Shown: piece by piece, positions 62,744 through 64,000 of the stretch
Position numbering within the stretch: position 1 is the first letter of the stretch
How the letters are laid out: each line of letters starts with the position of its first letter
Source of the DNA: HNR sp040400085
Lineage (GTDB): Bacteria > Actinomycetota > Actinomycetes > Actinomycetales > Microbacteriaceae
Assembly: GCA_040400085.1 (NCBI GenBank)
Contig: JBBAQX010000018.1
Span: 12,394 to 76,393 of the forward strand
DNA length: 64,000 nt
Direction: 5' to 3'
Position numbers and translations under genes: made by a program
The notes under the pieces: model-generated
Told to the model about the DNA's origin: nothing
The model's database searches: none
What the model saw: the letters and a program-made list of their open reading frames with translations, nothing else

Positions 62744-62850
62744 AATCCGCAGCTATTCATCATCGCACGCTGGTACCGGCGGTCTCATGCTTACTCGGAG
62801 ACCCGAGTCAGCATCCCCTCGGGAACCTCTGGAACTTTCCCCGGCCAATC
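62714..62850. repeat. Cassette-junction repeat, copy 1
   Basis: About 137 bp, highly similar to 63628-63764 (914 bp away). It spans the 3' end of one lipoprotein gene (GMLTRVSE) and the 5' start of the next ORF (ML..RP.ASV). Confidence 0.8.
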
Positions 62851-63324
62851 GCCTAGGTTCTTCTCAACTTCATCGGAAGAAATTGTAATTAGAATAGCGC
62901 TATCCGTTGAATCTGCTTCTGTCGTTGAAAAGCCTAAGTCCAGAAATGCCTGTTCCCCCCCCCCCCAATCAAAATTGGGTGGTTGGTCATCAAAAGTAAT
63001 ATGGAACATGAGCGTAGTATTTGTTTTTTCGTCGTTCACGGACCAGAGGAGGCGAAGAAGCCAATCAGCAAACAAATCCATATTTGCAATTTCATAATCG
63101 GATGAAACCATAACTCTCGACACGGTGAATGTTCTCTTCGAGAACCCAGAGTATGCGCCATCAACTCTGATTGTCCCGTCCAAGCCTTCTACGCTGCGCA
63201 ATTGTTCTGTTGCTTGCTCCGCACTTTGTCCCTGAAACTTGGAAAAGATGCTGCATCCGCCTAGTCCAAACATCAACGCTCCTATCAGCGCAGCACAAAC
63301 GATGTGTCGTAAGTTTTTTCTCAT
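62791..63324 (-). CDS. Lipoprotein A next to an effector-tip-like ORF, with G12 tract
   Basis: 177 residues, lipid signal ending in GLGGC (Cys 24). The mature part has SAEQATEQLRSVEGLDGTIR and FADWLLRLLWSVNDEKTNTT, and ends NLGDWPGKVPEVPEGMLTRVSE-like (DWPGKVPEVPEGMLTRVSE). Codons for Trp-Gly-Gly-Gly-Glu contain an uninterrupted run of 12 G (62955-62966 on this map, C on plus). Slippage there would truncate the protein. It is a paralogue of lipoprotein B. The pairing with an effector-like ORF suggests immunity, inferred only. Confidence 0.72.
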   Translation of the reverse strand: MRKNLRHIVCAALIGALMFGLGGCSIFSKFQGQSAEQATEQLRSVEGLDGTIRVDGAYSGFSKRTFTVSRVMVSSDYEIANMDLFADWLLRLLWSVNDEKTNTTLMFHITFDDQPPNFDWGGGEQAFLDLGFSTTEADSTDSAILITISSDEVEKNLGDWPGKVPEVPEGMLTRVSE

Positions 63325-63330
63325 CGAGTC

Positions 63331-63657
63331 TTACCGTTTCCCGTAGTAACGATGTGGTGACTGGTTTTCGCCGGTGCCGAGGAATTTTGCAATCGCTTGT
63401 GCGCTTTCTGATTGTGGGTCGAGTCCTTCTGCGACTTTGGCATATCGCAAGACGTCATGTGAAACGAGAGGGTCTTCTTCGCCTGGTTTGAGAGCGTCAG
63501 GCACGCGCACAGTGGTGACGCCGTCTCGGACAGGGTTGGGCGAGCCATCAAGTTGGGGAACAGGATCGCCGAGCTGCTCGAGGGCGAGTACCTTGATTCC
63601 TGCGGGCATGTCTTTCACATACCCGGCGACGGATGCTCCTGGCCGATTTGACAACAT
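63331..63657 (-). CDS. Headless effector-tip-like ORF (cassette 1, hydrolase C-terminus)
   Basis: 108 residues starting MLSNRPGASVAGYVKDMPAG. It looks like the last ~100 residues of an alpha/beta-hydrolase: a strand IKVLALEQLGDPVPQLDGS, which would bring the acid residue, and PLVSHDVLRYAKVAEGLDPQ, which would bring the catalytic His. The nucleophile part is missing. So it is either an inactive fragment, or a recombining tip module. It is 6 bp upstream of lipoprotein A. Confidence 0.5.
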   Translation of the reverse strand: MLSNRPGASVAGYVKDMPAGIKVLALEQLGDPVPQLDGSPNPVRDGVTTVRVPDALKPGEEDPLVSHDVLRYAKVAEGLDPQSESAQAIAKFLGTGENQSPHRYYGKR

Positions 63658-63764
63658 AATCAGCAGCTATTCGTCATCGCACGTTGGTACCGGCGGTCTC
63701 ATGCTTACTCGGAGACCCGAGTTAGCATCCCTTCAGGGATTTCAGGGACCCGTCCAGGCCAAGG
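63628..63764. repeat. Cassette-junction repeat, copy 2
   Basis: Second copy of the ~137-bp junction repeat (see 62714-62850), covering the end of lipoprotein B and the start of cassette 1. Confidence 0.8.
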
Positions 63765-64000
63765 TCCGAGATTGCTCTCTGCATCGGAGGAATCTACTCG
63801 TACACTGAAAAAAAACTTGCCGGGTTCTCCCTCTGCAGTCTTAAAGCCAGCCTTCTGTAAGGCAGAGATTCCACCCCAATCTCGCACAACAGGTTCATCC
63901 TCAAAGCTGACATAGAGCACAACCGACGAATTTATTTTTGTGTTATTCGCTGACCATCCCAGAGACACTAACCATTTCGCAAAGGTATCGGGATCAGAGA
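63705..64000 (-). CDS. Lipoprotein B (paralogue of A; start lies beyond window)
   Basis: At least 98 residues, frame open to the window edge. FAKWLVSLGWSANNTKINSS aligns with FADWLLRLLWSVNDEKTNTT of A, and the end PEIPEGMLTRVSE is nearly the same. At the site of A's G tract it has DWGGISAL, with only a short run. A GTG at 63968 could be mistaken for the start, but the match to A continues upstream of it. The signal peptide must be outside the window. Confidence 0.75.
   Translation of the reverse strand, partial: SDPDTFAKWLVSLGWSANNTKINSSVVLYVSFEDEPVVRDWGGISALQKAGFKTAEGEPGKFFFSVRVDSSDAESNLGPWPGRVPEIPEGMLTRVSE

Overview
The window looks like a chromosome segment of an actinobacterium, most likely a member of the Microbacteriaceae. 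The evidence is moderate to high GC content, a bS22-type mini ribosomal protein gene, actinobacterial protein families (IMPACT/YigZ, a conserved '3-methyladenine DNA glycosylase'-like protein, a sortase-E type LAxTG surface protein), several apparently leaderless or GTG/TTG starts, and actinophage-style tail genes. Species cannot be set from sequence reading alone.

Layout. 0-11 kb is a core/accessory mix: the end of an unidentified CDS, an M20 amidohydrolase, a CDF metal exporter, proC, a TetR plus DHA2 exporter pair, a winged-helix regulator followed by the bS22 gene, a thioredoxin-fold/Dabb pair, YajQ, a tandem pair of paralogous lipoproteins and a TPR-like protein. 10.8-22.4 kb is a phage-derived island. 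It has an XRE repressor with an ImmA-type protease, a divergent HTH gene, a small zinc-ribbon protein, a larger zinc-ribbon protein, then a 520-bp structured non-coding region. After that comes a complete siphovirus-type tail module: tail terminator, tube, frameshifted chaperone pair, short tape measure, distal tail protein, baseplate proteins, fibre, M23 hydrolase, two membrane/holin-like proteins and a CHAP lysin. No terminase, portal, protease, capsid or integrase is present. This makes it the best candidate for an unusual system: a non-contractile (F-type) tailocin-like particle.

22.4-25.6 kb holds tRNA-Tyr, an MFS/MerR pair with a perfect palindromic operator, tRNA-Thr, tRNA-Met and a small DUF1801-like gene. 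25.6-34.1 kb is a cell-surface signalling region: a sigma factor fused to a zinc finger, membrane segments and an export-type domain, directly upstream of a 1054-residue sortase-type adhesin; a GntR/DUF1648 pair; a lipoprotein; and a second, unrelated membrane-tethered sigma-factor fusion. 34-62 kb is mostly housekeeping: thyA-folA, purL, purQ-purS, purC and purD (all pur genes on the minus strand but separated by other genes), a uracil/xanthine permease, an SPOUT RNA methylase, a GT87-like glycosyltransferase, a heme-type ABC permease/ATPase without a binding protein, and a minus-strand group of amidohydrolase, isochorismatase-like hydrolase, DoxX, MFS exporter and MarR.

61.7-64 kb is an accessory junction. 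It has a decayed, internally deleted copy of purD and then a repeated array of headless effector-tip-like ORFs, each next to a paralogous lipoprotein (possible immunity protein). One lipoprotein gene carries an in-frame run of 12 G residues that could slip and switch the gene. No CRISPR array, rRNA or insertion sequence was found.
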